From an uncultured Clostridia bacterium (GTDB lineage Bacteria; Bacillota; Clostridia; Christensenellales; Borkfalkiaceae), in assembly GCA_947631005.1 (NCBI GenBank), contig CANRJR010000011.1:1-58329 (forward strand): a stretch of 58,329 bases of DNA. Direction: 5' to 3'. Of this stretch, positions 48,363-56,884 are shown one piece after another. Every line of letters begins with the position of its first letter. Position 1 is the first letter of the stretch. Both the position numbers and the translations under genes were made by a program. Under the pieces are notes generated by a model. That model ran no database searches. It had not been told where the DNA came from and saw nothing but the letters and a program-made list of their open reading frames with translations.

Positions 48363-49658
48363 ATGGTTCACGTTTTTACATATCACGACAACTACTACGC
48401 ATACGACACGGGAAGCGGCGCGCTGCATGTGTGCGACGAAAAGACGGCGCGCGCCCTATCGGGCGAACCCGTCGAGATGACCGACGAAGAGCTTGCCGAG
48501 ATCGCCGATCTTCGCGCGGCGGGGCTCTTGGACGCGCCCGAAGAGACGGTCGCCCCCCTCAAATCGCGCGAGATGAAGGCACTCTGCCTGCACATCAGCC
48601 ACGACTGCAACCTGCGTTGCCGCTACTGTTTTGCCGACGAGGGTGCATACCATGCCGCGCGCGAGGTGATGAGCCTGAAAACGGCGAAGGCGGCGATCGA
48701 CCTCTTGCTTCGGGAGAGCGGAAACCGCAAGGTGCTCGAAGTGGACTTTTTCGGCGGCGAGCCGCTCATGAATTTCGGCGTGCTCAAAGAGACCGTCCGC
48801 TATGCAAAGGAGGAGGGGGCAAAGCGCGGCAAGCGTTTCCTCTTCACGACGACGACCAACGGGCTGCTGCTCGACGACGAGGTCATCGACTTTTTCAACG
48901 CCGAGATGGAGAACGTGGTGCTCTCGCTCGACGGGCGCAAGGAGGTGCACGACGCCGTGCGCAAGACGGTGAACGGCAAGGGGAGTTTCGACGCGGTCAT
49001 CTCCAAGATCAAGAAGTTCGTCCACTCGCGGGGAAACAAGAGCTACTACGTCCGCGGCACGTTCACTGCCAAAAATCTCGATTTTTCCAAAGACGTGCTC
49101 TTTCTCGCCGACAACGGGTTCGACAGCATCTCCATGGAACCCGTCGTGACGGACATCCCCGACCTTCAAATCAGGGAGGAACATCTTCCCGTCATCGAAA
49201 AAGAATACGAAACGCTGTGCGACGAATACATCCGCCGCGAAAAAGAGGGGCGGGGTTTTTCCTTTTTCCACTTCCACATCGACCTCGAAGGCGGGCCCTG
49301 CCTCAACAAGAAAGTTTCGGCGTGCGGCGCGGGCAACGAGTATTTTTCCGTCGTCCCGAGCGGCGACATCTATCCCTGCCACCAATTCGCGGGGGACAAA
49401 GATTTTTGCATGGGGAACGTGTTCGAGGGGAAGATCGACGCCGCCCTGCGCGAAAAATTTGCAACGAGCTGTCTGTTCACCCGCAAAAAGTGCGGCGACT
49501 GTTTCGCGAAGTTCCTCTGCTCGGGCGGGTGCAACGCCAACAACTACCACTATTCGGGCGATATCGACGAGCCCTATCCCATGACCTGCGCGATGATGAA
49601 AAAGCGGATCGAGTGCGCGATGCACGTGCTTGCGGAGAGGAAATTCGCCGAAAAATAA
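48363..49658 (+). CDS. scfB: SCIFF radical SAM maturase
   Basis: A 431-residue radical SAM peptide-modifying enzyme. The N-terminal ~75 residues are a precursor-recognition (RRE-like) region. The SAM cluster motif is CNLRCRYC (about residues 82-89). 'VDFFGGEPLMNF' is the GGEP SAM-binding motif, and the C-terminal SPASM domain has cysteines in 'GPCLNKKVSACGAGNEYFSV', 'IYPCHQF', 'CLFTRKKCGDCFAKFLCSGGCNANNY' and 'MTCAMMKKRIECAM' (auxiliary iron-sulfur clusters). It works on the adjacent SCIFF peptide. The ATG has no Shine-Dalgarno; TACAAT lies 6 bases upstream but without a good -35. Confidence 0.96.
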   Translation: MVHVFTYHDNYYAYDTGSGALHVCDEKTARALSGEPVEMTDEELAEIADLRAAGLLDAPEETVAPLKSREMKALCLHISHDCNLRCRYCFADEGAYHAAREVMSLKTAKAAIDLLLRESGNRKVLEVDFFGGEPLMNFGVLKETVRYAKEEGAKRGKRFLFTTTTNGLLLDDEVIDFFNAEMENVVLSLDGRKEVHDAVRKTVNGKGSFDAVISKIKKFVHSRGNKSYYVRGTFTAKNLDFSKDVLFLADNGFDSISMEPVVTDIPDLQIREEHLPVIEKEYETLCDEYIRREKEGRGFSFFHFHIDLEGGPCLNKKVSACGAGNEYFSVVPSGDIYPCHQFAGDKDFCMGNVFEGKIDAALREKFATSCLFTRKKCGDCFAKFLCSGGCNANNYHYSGDIDEPYPMTCAMMKKRIECAMHVLAERKFAEK

Positions 49659-49698
49659 GAAAATTCCGAGAAAAATTCAATCGGCGGCGCGTTTCGGC

Positions 49699-49727
49699 TT
49701 GACGGACGCCCGCGATTCCTATATAAT
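49699..49727 (+). promoter_or_regulatory. Promoter of the SecD/SecF-like pair
   Basis: TTGACG (49699-49704), 17-bp spacer, TATAAT (49722-49727), about 63 bases before the ATG. Confidence 0.85.
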
Positions 49728-49790
49728 GAAGAAAGTGAGTTCCACGCGCTTGTATGCGGGAGTTTCCCGCTCGCGATACGGGAGGAAGCA

Positions 49791-51323
49791 ATGGGCAAGA
49801 AAAAATCAATTGCATTTCTCATCTTGACCACGATACTATTGATCGGGCTTTGCTTTGTGTGCACGGTCTCGTTCCACTACGGGACGGATAACATGTACAC
49901 GTTCAATTCCATCGTGTCCATGATGGGCAAAGACGCCGTGCTCGGCGGCACGCTCGCCGACGGCGAAACATATGTCGGCGGCGGCTATTCGGCGGTGTAC
50001 TATCCTGACGGCGTGCTCACCGTCGACGCGTATGAGGAAAATCTCGCCGCGCTCGACGGCGACGAAAAAACCGCCTACGCCGCGGATCATGTGCGCTATC
50101 CCGATGAAAACGGTCCGCTCTATCTCGCCAAGGAGAACATCGGCGAGGACGGCAAGCCCACCCCCGAATTTACCGAGGGCTTCCAAGCGGGCGTCCGCGT
50201 CCTTGTCTCCCGTCTGAAAGGGCTGAAAGCGGAGGGCGTCCGTCTCGACGTGTGCGACGACTATACCGTCCGCGTGTTCCTGCCCGACGGCGTCGGTTCG
50301 CAGGCGGTCATCTTCACCTACTTCGCCTACACGGGCGACTTCTCGATGCGCTACGGCACAGACGCCGACAGCGCGTCCCCGCTTTCCATGAAGTCGACGG
50401 AGACCGTCCGCGATTACGTCAAGAGCGTAAAGGCGGTCACGCGGCAGGGGACGAGCTATGTCGCCGTTGCATTCACCGCCAAGGGGAGGAAGGCGGTCGC
50501 CGATTGGTCGGAGGGAGCGGCGGATTCCGCGGCGACCCTGTTCATGTTCGTCGGCGACAATCAAATGCTCGGGCTCTCGGTGAGCTCGCAGATCGACCAG
50601 TCCACCCTCTACATCAGCAATCCTTCCGCGCCGTTCTCGGCGGGGACGGCGAAAGCCATCGCCCTCACCATGAACACCGCGCTCAACGGCGAGAGCGTCC
50701 CGCTCACCTTTACGGCGGACGAGGCGGTAAAGACGCAGGCGCAGTTCGGCGACCTCGCGCTCATCTTGGCGTATGCGGCGTTCGGCGCGGCGTTCCTCGG
50801 CATGATGATCTTCTTCTTCGTGCGCTATAAACTGCTCGCCTTTGCCCATCTCTATTCGTTCCTGTTCTATCTCTTCGCGATGATCCTCTGCGTTTGGGCG
50901 ATCCCGTTCCTGCATTTCGGGCTCGAAAGCCTCATCGCAGTCGCGCTCGGCGGGGTGATCCTGTCGGTGTCCGACGCACTCGCCTATGAGTACGCGCGGC
51001 AGTATGTAGCCACCTCCAAGACGGTGGAAACGGCGGTCAAGATGAGCTACGGCAGGAGTTTCTGGCAGGTGTTCGACCTGCATGTGATCCTCGCGCTGTT
51101 CGGCTTTATCGCCTACTTCGCGGCGATGACCCAGCTCGCGGTATTTGCCTTTACGTTCGCGCTCGGCGTGGTGTTCTCCGCGCTCTGCACCATTGCGGTC
51201 AACCGCTTCCATTGGGCGATCATGATGGCACTTGCAAGCAACGACGCCGCGAAAGCGCGCTTCTGCAACTTCGAAACGGGAACGGTCGCAGCTCCCGCAG
51301 CGGAAGGGGGGGATGACAAATGA
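49791..51323 (+). CDS. secD: SecD-like membrane protein, divergent
   Basis: A 510-residue protein with the SecD plan: one N-terminal helix (about 7-27), a large extracytoplasmic region (about 30-320) with 'TAKGRKAVADWSEGAAD' matching the P1-head phrase, and a C-terminal bundle of five helices ('LALILAYAAFGAAFLGMMIFFFVRYK' onward). The usual 'GLDLqGG' loop after helix 1 is missing (GTDNMYTFN here) and the helical-bundle motifs are weak. The secF-like gene overlaps by 4 bases (ATGA). Together they should form the proton-driven export accessory SecDF, but the divergence makes activity uncertain. Confidence 0.75.
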   Translation: MGKKKSIAFLILTTILLIGLCFVCTVSFHYGTDNMYTFNSIVSMMGKDAVLGGTLADGETYVGGGYSAVYYPDGVLTVDAYEENLAALDGDEKTAYAADHVRYPDENGPLYLAKENIGEDGKPTPEFTEGFQAGVRVLVSRLKGLKAEGVRLDVCDDYTVRVFLPDGVGSQAVIFTYFAYTGDFSMRYGTDADSASPLSMKSTETVRDYVKSVKAVTRQGTSYVAVAFTAKGRKAVADWSEGAADSAATLFMFVGDNQMLGLSVSSQIDQSTLYISNPSAPFSAGTAKAIALTMNTALNGESVPLTFTADEAVKTQAQFGDLALILAYAAFGAAFLGMMIFFFVRYKLLAFAHLYSFLFYLFAMILCVWAIPFLHFGLESLIAVALGGVILSVSDALAYEYARQYVATSKTVETAVKMSYGRSFWQVFDLHVILALFGFIAYFAAMTQLAVFAFTFALGVVFSALCTIAVNRFHWAIMMALASNDAAKARFCNFETGTVAAPAAEGGDDK

Positions 51324-52300
51324 AACAGTTGAAATCGGGAAAACTTTTCCCCGTCTTTGTTGCGATCTCCGCCGCGATCGTCATCGCGGGGATCGTGCTC
51401 TTTGCCCTGCTCGGCTTCAATACCGCCATGGACAAACCGCAGTCGGCGGTATTCGAGGTGCGCTACGACGTCGTGCTTGAAATCGACGGCAAGGAGGGCG
51501 ATCTGCAAGCGGCGTGCGAAAAGGCGTTCGACGCGCAGGGGATCTCCTATCTCGAAAAGACCACGAATACCTCGGTCGACAGCGAAACGCTCTCCGAAAC
51601 GATGGACCACGTTCTTTCCTACACGTTCGCAAAGAGCGTCCCCGCGGAAAAACTCGCGGCGGCGCGCGACGCGGTGAACGCGGAAACGTTCGGCGACGCG
51701 AGCATCCACGCCCAATATCATCTCTTGAAGCAGGATCCGTTCGGCGACGAGGGCTGGCGGGGCGCGATCGCGATCGCGGTCGGCGTGATCGCCGCGCTCA
51801 TCTACCTCGGCGCGCGCTTCGGCGTGAGCTGTGCGGTCGCGGGCGGGGTCTGCACCGCGCACGACGCGCTCTTTACGGCGGCTCTCTTTGCCGTGTTGCG
51901 CATTCCCGTATTCGCGGGCGCGCCGCTTCTGTATGCGGCGATCGCGGCGGCGGTCTCTCTCCTCGTTTGGACGATCGCCTCCATCCGTCTGCGCGAAACG
52001 CTGAAATCTCCCGAATACGCCGCTCTGCCCGCATATGAAAGGGCGGGCAAGGGAGTATTTTCCGCCGCAAAGCCCGTGCTTTTCACCGCGCTTGCGATCG
52101 CGGCGACCTTTGTCCTCCTCGGCGGGATCGCCGCGGCGGGCGTGCGGGCGTTCGTATTGCCCATGCTCGTAAGCGTCGCCGTGCCGCTCTATTCCTGCTT
52201 CTTGATCGGACCTTGGGTCTACGCGCCCGTCAAGCGTTCTTTCGACCGCCGCAAGGAGAAGAAAAACGGCGGGTATGTCGGCAAGAAAAAGGCGGACTGA
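51320..52300 (+). CDS. secF: SecF-like membrane protein, divergent
   Basis: A 326-residue protein with helix 1 (about 9-32), then 'GFNTAMD', an extracytoplasmic domain (about 37-140) and five C-terminal helices. SecF normally has a conserved D-x-x-V-x-F-(D/E)-R-I-R-E block at the fourth helix; here the corresponding region reads 'VWTIASIRLRETLKSP', keeping RLRE but losing the acidic proton-relay residue. The C-terminus is highly basic. It pairs with the upstream SecD-like protein. Confidence 0.72.
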   Translation: MKQLKSGKLFPVFVAISAAIVIAGIVLFALLGFNTAMDKPQSAVFEVRYDVVLEIDGKEGDLQAACEKAFDAQGISYLEKTTNTSVDSETLSETMDHVLSYTFAKSVPAEKLAAARDAVNAETFGDASIHAQYHLLKQDPFGDEGWRGAIAIAVGVIAALIYLGARFGVSCAVAGGVCTAHDALFTAALFAVLRIPVFAGAPLLYAAIAAAVSLLVWTIASIRLRETLKSPEYAALPAYERAGKGVFSAAKPVLFTALAIAATFVLLGGIAAAGVRAFVLPMLVSVAVPLYSCFLIGPWVYAPVKRSFDRRKEKKNGGYVGKKKAD

Positions 52301-52317
52301 CCGCACTGAATCAAAGA

Positions 52318-52347
52318 TAAACGGCGGGCGAAAGACCCGCCGTTTTT
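52318..52347 (+). terminator. Terminator after the SecF-like gene
   Basis: aacggcggg-cgaaaga-cccgccgtt followed by ttt. Confidence 0.88.
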
Positions 52348-52357
52348 GGTAAATCCG

Positions 52358-54643
52358 ATGAAGAAACTCGTCCGCGAATTTCATGCTTCGCCCGAACAAC
52401 TTCAAACCGCAGAGGAACTCGCCGCCCGTCTCGGGCTCACCCAAACAACGGCGGGCATTCTCGTGGCGCGCGGCGTCGACACCGAGGAAAAGGCGCGCGT
52501 ATTTTTGCATCCGTCCGCAAGCAATTTCCTGTCTCCCTTTTTGATGAAAGGGATGAGGGAGGCGGCGGAGCTCATCCGCCGCGCCCGCGACGAGGGCTGG
52601 CGGGTGGCGGTGTTCGGCGACTACGACGCCGACGGGATCGGCGCGTGCGCCGTGCTCTCCCGCGCGCTCGCGCGTTTCGGGATCGAGCCCTATCTCTACG
52701 TCCCCGAGCGGACGGACGGCTACGGCATGTCGGTTGCCGCCGTCGACGCCATCTTCGACGAGTTTCTGCCCGACCTCATCATCACCGTCGACTGCGGCAT
52801 CTCCAACCGCAAAGAGGTGGAATACATTCAATCGTTGGGGGCGTACTGCATCGTCACCGACCATCACGAACTCCCCGACGAGCTTCCCGACTGCATCGTC
52901 GTCAATCCCAAACTCAAAGACGATTATCCCTACGACAATCTCTGCGGCGCGGGCGTCGCGCTCAAACTTGCGCAGGCACTCATCGGGGAAAGCGCGAACG
53001 CGCTCTGCGACTTTGTCGCACTCTCCACCGTGGCGGACAGCGTCCCGCTCACGGGCGAAAACCGCGACATCGTTGCCGAGGGTCTGCGCCTCTTCCGCTC
53101 TCCCCGTCCCGCCTTTGCCGCGCTTCTCGGAAAGACGTCGGAGGTGACCGCCCAGACGCTCGCTTTCACCATCGCGCCCCGCGTCAACGCGGCGGGCAGA
53201 ATGGGGGACGCGCGCGCCGCGCTCGACCTCTTCACGTCCGATGACCCCGAAGAGATCGCCGCGCTCGCCGCCCGTCTCAACGCCTACAACCTCGAACGGC
53301 AGAAGTGTTGCGACGAGCTGTACGCGCAGGCGTACGCCAAAACGATGGAGGAGGGGGCGTACGGCAACGTCGTCATGCTCGCCGACAAGGATTGGAACGC
53401 GGGCTTCGTCGGCATCGTCGCGGCGCGCATCGCCGAGGAATTTTCCCGCCCCGCCCTGCTCTTCGTCGAGCGCGGCGGCATGCTCAAAGGGAGCGCGCGG
53501 AGCATCGAAAACATCAACATTTTCGACGCGTTGAAGCACTGCGCCGAGCACATCGAGGAGTTCGGCGGGCACGCGCAGGCGGCGGGCGTAAACGTTTCCA
53601 AAGAGAAGTTCGGCGCGCTCAAAGACGCGCTCGACGCATACATCGGCGCGCGGTATAAGCGCGAAGATTTCGTCCGCGAGATCGCCGTCGCGGGGGAGGG
53701 GATCTCCGATCCGCAACGGGTCGCGCGGGAGCTCGAATTGCTCGAACCCTGCGGCATGGGCAACCGCCGCCCGCTCTTCGCGGTGCGCGCGGGCAAGCTC
53801 GACGCCTCGCCCATGAAGCCGTTCTCCCCCCACCTGTGCATGAGCACGGGCGGCATGGATCTCGTCTATTTCAACGGCGTAAAAGACGCGGAGATCCTGC
53901 AAAGCGACCTCGAAAAACAGATCGTATTCGAATACAATCTCTCCACGTTCCGCGGGAAAGAGACGGTAAAGGGCTTCGTCCGCTGCGTGCTCTACGACGG
54001 CGACAGCGGCACGGAGACGCGGCTCGACGGGTTCGCTCGCCTCGTACAGTCGCTCGGCGGCACGCCCGCGGCGCGCCCGCTCTCGGAGGAAGAGGCGGAC
54101 GCATTGCTTCGCGAAACGCTGCAAAAATGCCCCTACGGGCTGTGTGCGGTCGCCTACGACAGGGAGACGGTCGCGCGCTTCCCCGCGCTCAAAGGCATGC
54201 CTATCGACGTCTACCGCCCCTCCTGCGGGGGGACGGCGAACACCCTGCTGTTCGCGCCCGATCTCGGGTGCGATCTCGGGGCGTACCGCGACGTCGTATT
54301 GCTCGACGGCGCGGGGGCGGTGCGCACGCGGGGGAACGTATATGCGTGCGGCACGCGCAAGGAGATCTTCGCGCGGGTCGACACGGCGCGGGAGAGCCTT
54401 TTGGGCGTGTTCGCCGCGCTGAAAGCAAGAGACGGCGCGGCAGTCGGCGGGGGGTATGCCGCGGCGGCGCGTTCGCTCGGGCTTGCGTTCCCGCCCGAAC
54501 AGACGGTGTTTGCCCTCGCGGTGTTCGAGGAACTCGGGCTCATCGCGCTCGGGGAACGGCTTCGCGTGATCCGCGGGAAGAAGAGCGATCTCGCGCAGTC
54601 GAGGATCTACGGCGCGGTGCGCCGTTTGAAGGAGGAAGGTTGA
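52358..54643 (+). CDS. recJ: Single-stranded-DNA exonuclease RecJ
   Basis: A 761-residue DHH-family 5'-3' exonuclease. Motif I is 'VAVFGDYDADGIGACAVL', motif II 'IITVDCGISN', motif III 'IVTDHHELPDELPD', and the DHHA1 part contains 'GFVGIVAARIAEEFSRPALLF' and 'SIENINIFDAL...GGHAQAAG'. OB and C-terminal extension domains follow, making it longer than E. coli RecJ (577), as in many Firmicutes. The start ATG at 52358 lacks a clear Shine-Dalgarno; a TTG four codons earlier overlaps the terminator T-run. The stop overlaps the relA start by one base. Confidence 0.95.
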   Translation: MKKLVREFHASPEQLQTAEELAARLGLTQTTAGILVARGVDTEEKARVFLHPSASNFLSPFLMKGMREAAELIRRARDEGWRVAVFGDYDADGIGACAVLSRALARFGIEPYLYVPERTDGYGMSVAAVDAIFDEFLPDLIITVDCGISNRKEVEYIQSLGAYCIVTDHHELPDELPDCIVVNPKLKDDYPYDNLCGAGVALKLAQALIGESANALCDFVALSTVADSVPLTGENRDIVAEGLRLFRSPRPAFAALLGKTSEVTAQTLAFTIAPRVNAAGRMGDARAALDLFTSDDPEEIAALAARLNAYNLERQKCCDELYAQAYAKTMEEGAYGNVVMLADKDWNAGFVGIVAARIAEEFSRPALLFVERGGMLKGSARSIENINIFDALKHCAEHIEEFGGHAQAAGVNVSKEKFGALKDALDAYIGARYKREDFVREIAVAGEGISDPQRVARELELLEPCGMGNRRPLFAVRAGKLDASPMKPFSPHLCMSTGGMDLVYFNGVKDAEILQSDLEKQIVFEYNLSTFRGKETVKGFVRCVLYDGDSGTETRLDGFARLVQSLGGTPAARPLSEEEADALLRETLQKCPYGLCAVAYDRETVARFPALKGMPIDVYRPSCGGTANTLLFAPDLGCDLGAYRDVVLLDGAGAVRTRGNVYACGTRKEIFARVDTARESLLGVFAALKARDGAAVGGGYAAAARSLGLAFPPEQTVFALAVFEELGLIALGERLRVIRGKKSDLAQSRIYGAVRRLKEEG

Positions 54644-56772
54644 TGGAAGCCATTCTCATGAAGATCTACGAATATTACGTCGGCGAGGACAGAGACATGC
54701 TTCTCCGCGCGTACGACTTCGCCAAAAACGCGCACAGCAACCAAAAGCGCGCGTCGGGCGAGCCGTATTTCATCCACCCGTGCGCGGTCGCGGAGATCCT
54801 CGTCGATCTCGGGCTAGACGCCGAGACCATCGCGGGCGCGCTTCTGCACGACGTCATCGAGGATACGAGCGCGACGGAGGACGACATCCGCACGGAATTC
54901 GGGGAGGGCGTACTTACCCTCGTTTCGGGGGTCACCAAGCTCGACAAATTCGTCTTTAAGTCGCAGGAAGAGGAGGAAGCCGAGAACTTCCGCAAGATCT
55001 TCATCGCGATGGCGAAGGATATCCGCGTCATCATCATCAAGCTCGCCGACCGTCTGCACAACATGCGCTCGCTCAACTATCTCTCCCCCGAGCGGCAAAA
55101 GAAGATGGCAAAGGAGACGCTCGACATCTACGCGCCCATCGCGGGGCGGCTCGGTATCAGCCAGATCAAATGCGAGCTCGAAGATCTCTGCCTCAAATAT
55201 CTCGATCCCGCCGCGTTCGAATTTCTCGTCGAGAACATCCACCAAAAACTCGAAGAGCGCAACCGTTTCGTCGATTTCGTCGTCGAGGAGATCAACGCCA
55301 TCCTCACCGAGAGCAACATCCACGGCGAAGTGTTCGGCAGACCCAAGCACTTCTATTCCATCTATAAAAAGATGAAGGACAAGGAAAAGACGCTCGAACA
55401 GATCTACGACCTCACCGCCGTGCGCGTCATTGTGGGCACGGTCGACGAATGCTACGAGGTGCTCGGCAAGATCCACAAGCGTTGGAAGCCCGTCCCGGGG
55501 CGGATCAAAGACTATATCGCCACCCCCAAACCCAACCTGTACCAATCGCTGCATACCACCGTCGTCACCAATTTCGGACAGCCGTTCGAGATCCAGATCC
55601 GCACCGAAGAGATGCACCGCACCGCGGAATACGGCATCGCGGCGCATTGGAAGTATAAGGAACAGCGCACCGAGGAGACCACGCTCGATCAGCGCATCGC
55701 GTGGATCCGCGAGATGATGGAACTGCAAGGCGGGTTCAAAGATTCCAAAGAATTTATGAACACCGTCAAGGAGGAGCTGTACAGCTCGGAACTGCTCGTG
55801 TTCACCCCGCAGAGCAAGGTCATCTCCCTGCCCGCGGGCGCGACCCCCGTCGACTTCGCCTACGCCATCCACTCCGAAGTCGGCAACCATTGCACGGGGG
55901 CGAAAGTCAACGGCAAGATCGTCCCGCTCAATTCCGAGCTCTCCCTCGGCGACGTCGTGGAGATCATCACCTCGCCGCAGAGCAAAGGTCCGTCTCGCGA
56001 TTGGCTCAAATTCATCAAGTCGCCTTCGGCGCGCGCCAAGATCAAATCGTTCTATAAAAAGCAGACCAAAGAGGAGAACATCAAGCTCGGGCGCGCCATG
56101 CTCGAAGACACCGCCAAACGCAAGGGGTACGCGCTCAACGAGATCCTCACGGCGGAGAGCTTCTCCAAGATCTCCGAAAAACTCGCCTTCGATTCGCAGG
56201 ACGAAATGTTCGCCGCCATCGGCTACGGGGCGATCTCCTCGACGCAGGTCTTTTTCAAACTCGTCGACTACTTCCGCAAGGAAGTCCCCCGCCCCGTCGA
56301 ACTTCGCCCGTTCAAGGAACACAACGCAAAGGGCGCGGTCACCATCAAGGGCATGGCGGGGCTGCTCGTCTCCTTTGCGGGGTGCTGTTCGCCCGTCCCC
56401 GGCGACGACATCGTGGGCTTCGTGACGCGGGGAAGAGGGGTCGTCGTGCACCGCAGGGATTGCCCCAACATGAAGAACGTCGAGCCCGAGCGGTTACAGC
56501 CCGCCGAATGGACGGCGCAGGAGAGCACGTCCCGCTTCAAGGCGGCGTTCGTCGTCCACTCGGAGGACCAGTCGGCGGCACTCGCGGCGATCTCGCAGAG
56601 CATCGCGGACATGAAGCTCTCGCTCGCCTCCATCAACGGGCGGTACGACAAGCACAACGACGCGATCGTGGAATTCACCGTGAGCCTCAACAGCGTGCAA
56701 GACGTGGAGGTCCTCATCGGGAAGATCAAGGCGGGAGAAAAGGTGATCGACGCCCGCCGTTTGAGCAGTTAA
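54643..56772 (+). CDS. relA: Bifunctional (p)ppGpp synthetase/hydrolase RelA/SpoT
   Basis: A 709-residue stringent-response enzyme. The HD hydrolase domain (about 20-150) keeps 'HPCAVAEIL', 'LLHDVIEDT' and 'KLADRLHNMRSL'. The synthetase domain (about 225-340) has 'YDLTAVRVIV' and 'GRIKDYIATPKPNLYQSLHTTV'. The TGS domain starts 'LVFTPQSKVISLPAGATPVDFAYAIH', then a helical and zinc-finger-like part ('CCSPVPGDDIVGFVTRGRGVVVHRRDC') and a C-terminal ACT domain. Both active sites look complete. RBS aaggaggaagg; translationally coupled to recJ. Confidence 0.97.
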   Translation: MEAILMKIYEYYVGEDRDMLLRAYDFAKNAHSNQKRASGEPYFIHPCAVAEILVDLGLDAETIAGALLHDVIEDTSATEDDIRTEFGEGVLTLVSGVTKLDKFVFKSQEEEEAENFRKIFIAMAKDIRVIIIKLADRLHNMRSLNYLSPERQKKMAKETLDIYAPIAGRLGISQIKCELEDLCLKYLDPAAFEFLVENIHQKLEERNRFVDFVVEEINAILTESNIHGEVFGRPKHFYSIYKKMKDKEKTLEQIYDLTAVRVIVGTVDECYEVLGKIHKRWKPVPGRIKDYIATPKPNLYQSLHTTVVTNFGQPFEIQIRTEEMHRTAEYGIAAHWKYKEQRTEETTLDQRIAWIREMMELQGGFKDSKEFMNTVKEELYSSELLVFTPQSKVISLPAGATPVDFAYAIHSEVGNHCTGAKVNGKIVPLNSELSLGDVVEIITSPQSKGPSRDWLKFIKSPSARAKIKSFYKKQTKEENIKLGRAMLEDTAKRKGYALNEILTAESFSKISEKLAFDSQDEMFAAIGYGAISSTQVFFKLVDYFRKEVPRPVELRPFKEHNAKGAVTIKGMAGLLVSFAGCCSPVPGDDIVGFVTRGRGVVVHRRDCPNMKNVEPERLQPAEWTAQESTSRFKAAFVVHSEDQSAALAAISQSIADMKLSLASINGRYDKHNDAIVEFTVSLNSVQDVEVLIGKIKAGEKVIDARRLSS

Positions 56773-56784
56773 AGGGCAACCATG

Positions 56785-56868
56785 TACGGGGTGCGCGACA
56801 TGGTAGCTTGCGCGCTCATATTCAGACATGGTATGCCACAAAGCGGACATGGTGTGCCCGCAACGCAC
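56785..56868 (+). repeat. Three degenerate 'gacatggt' direct repeats before hemZ
   Basis: 'gcgcgacatggtagc', 'cagacatggtatgcc' and 'gcggacatggtgtgcc' follow one another at about 27-32-base spacing in the relA-hemZ gap, forming a possible operator array or a duplicated protein-binding site. Confidence 0.45.
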
Positions 56869-56884
56869 GGTAAGGAGGAGAGGA

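Noticed and set aside
51113-54124. 1003-residue open frame on the minus strand across secD/secF/recJ
   Set aside because: It crosses three well-supported plus-strand genes and two intergenic signals, and has shadow composition.
53836-54642. Long N-terminal extension of RelA overlapping recJ
   Set aside because: The extension is Arg-rich and out of frame with recJ. The ATG at 54643 has a strong Shine-Dalgarno and the RelA domains start there.
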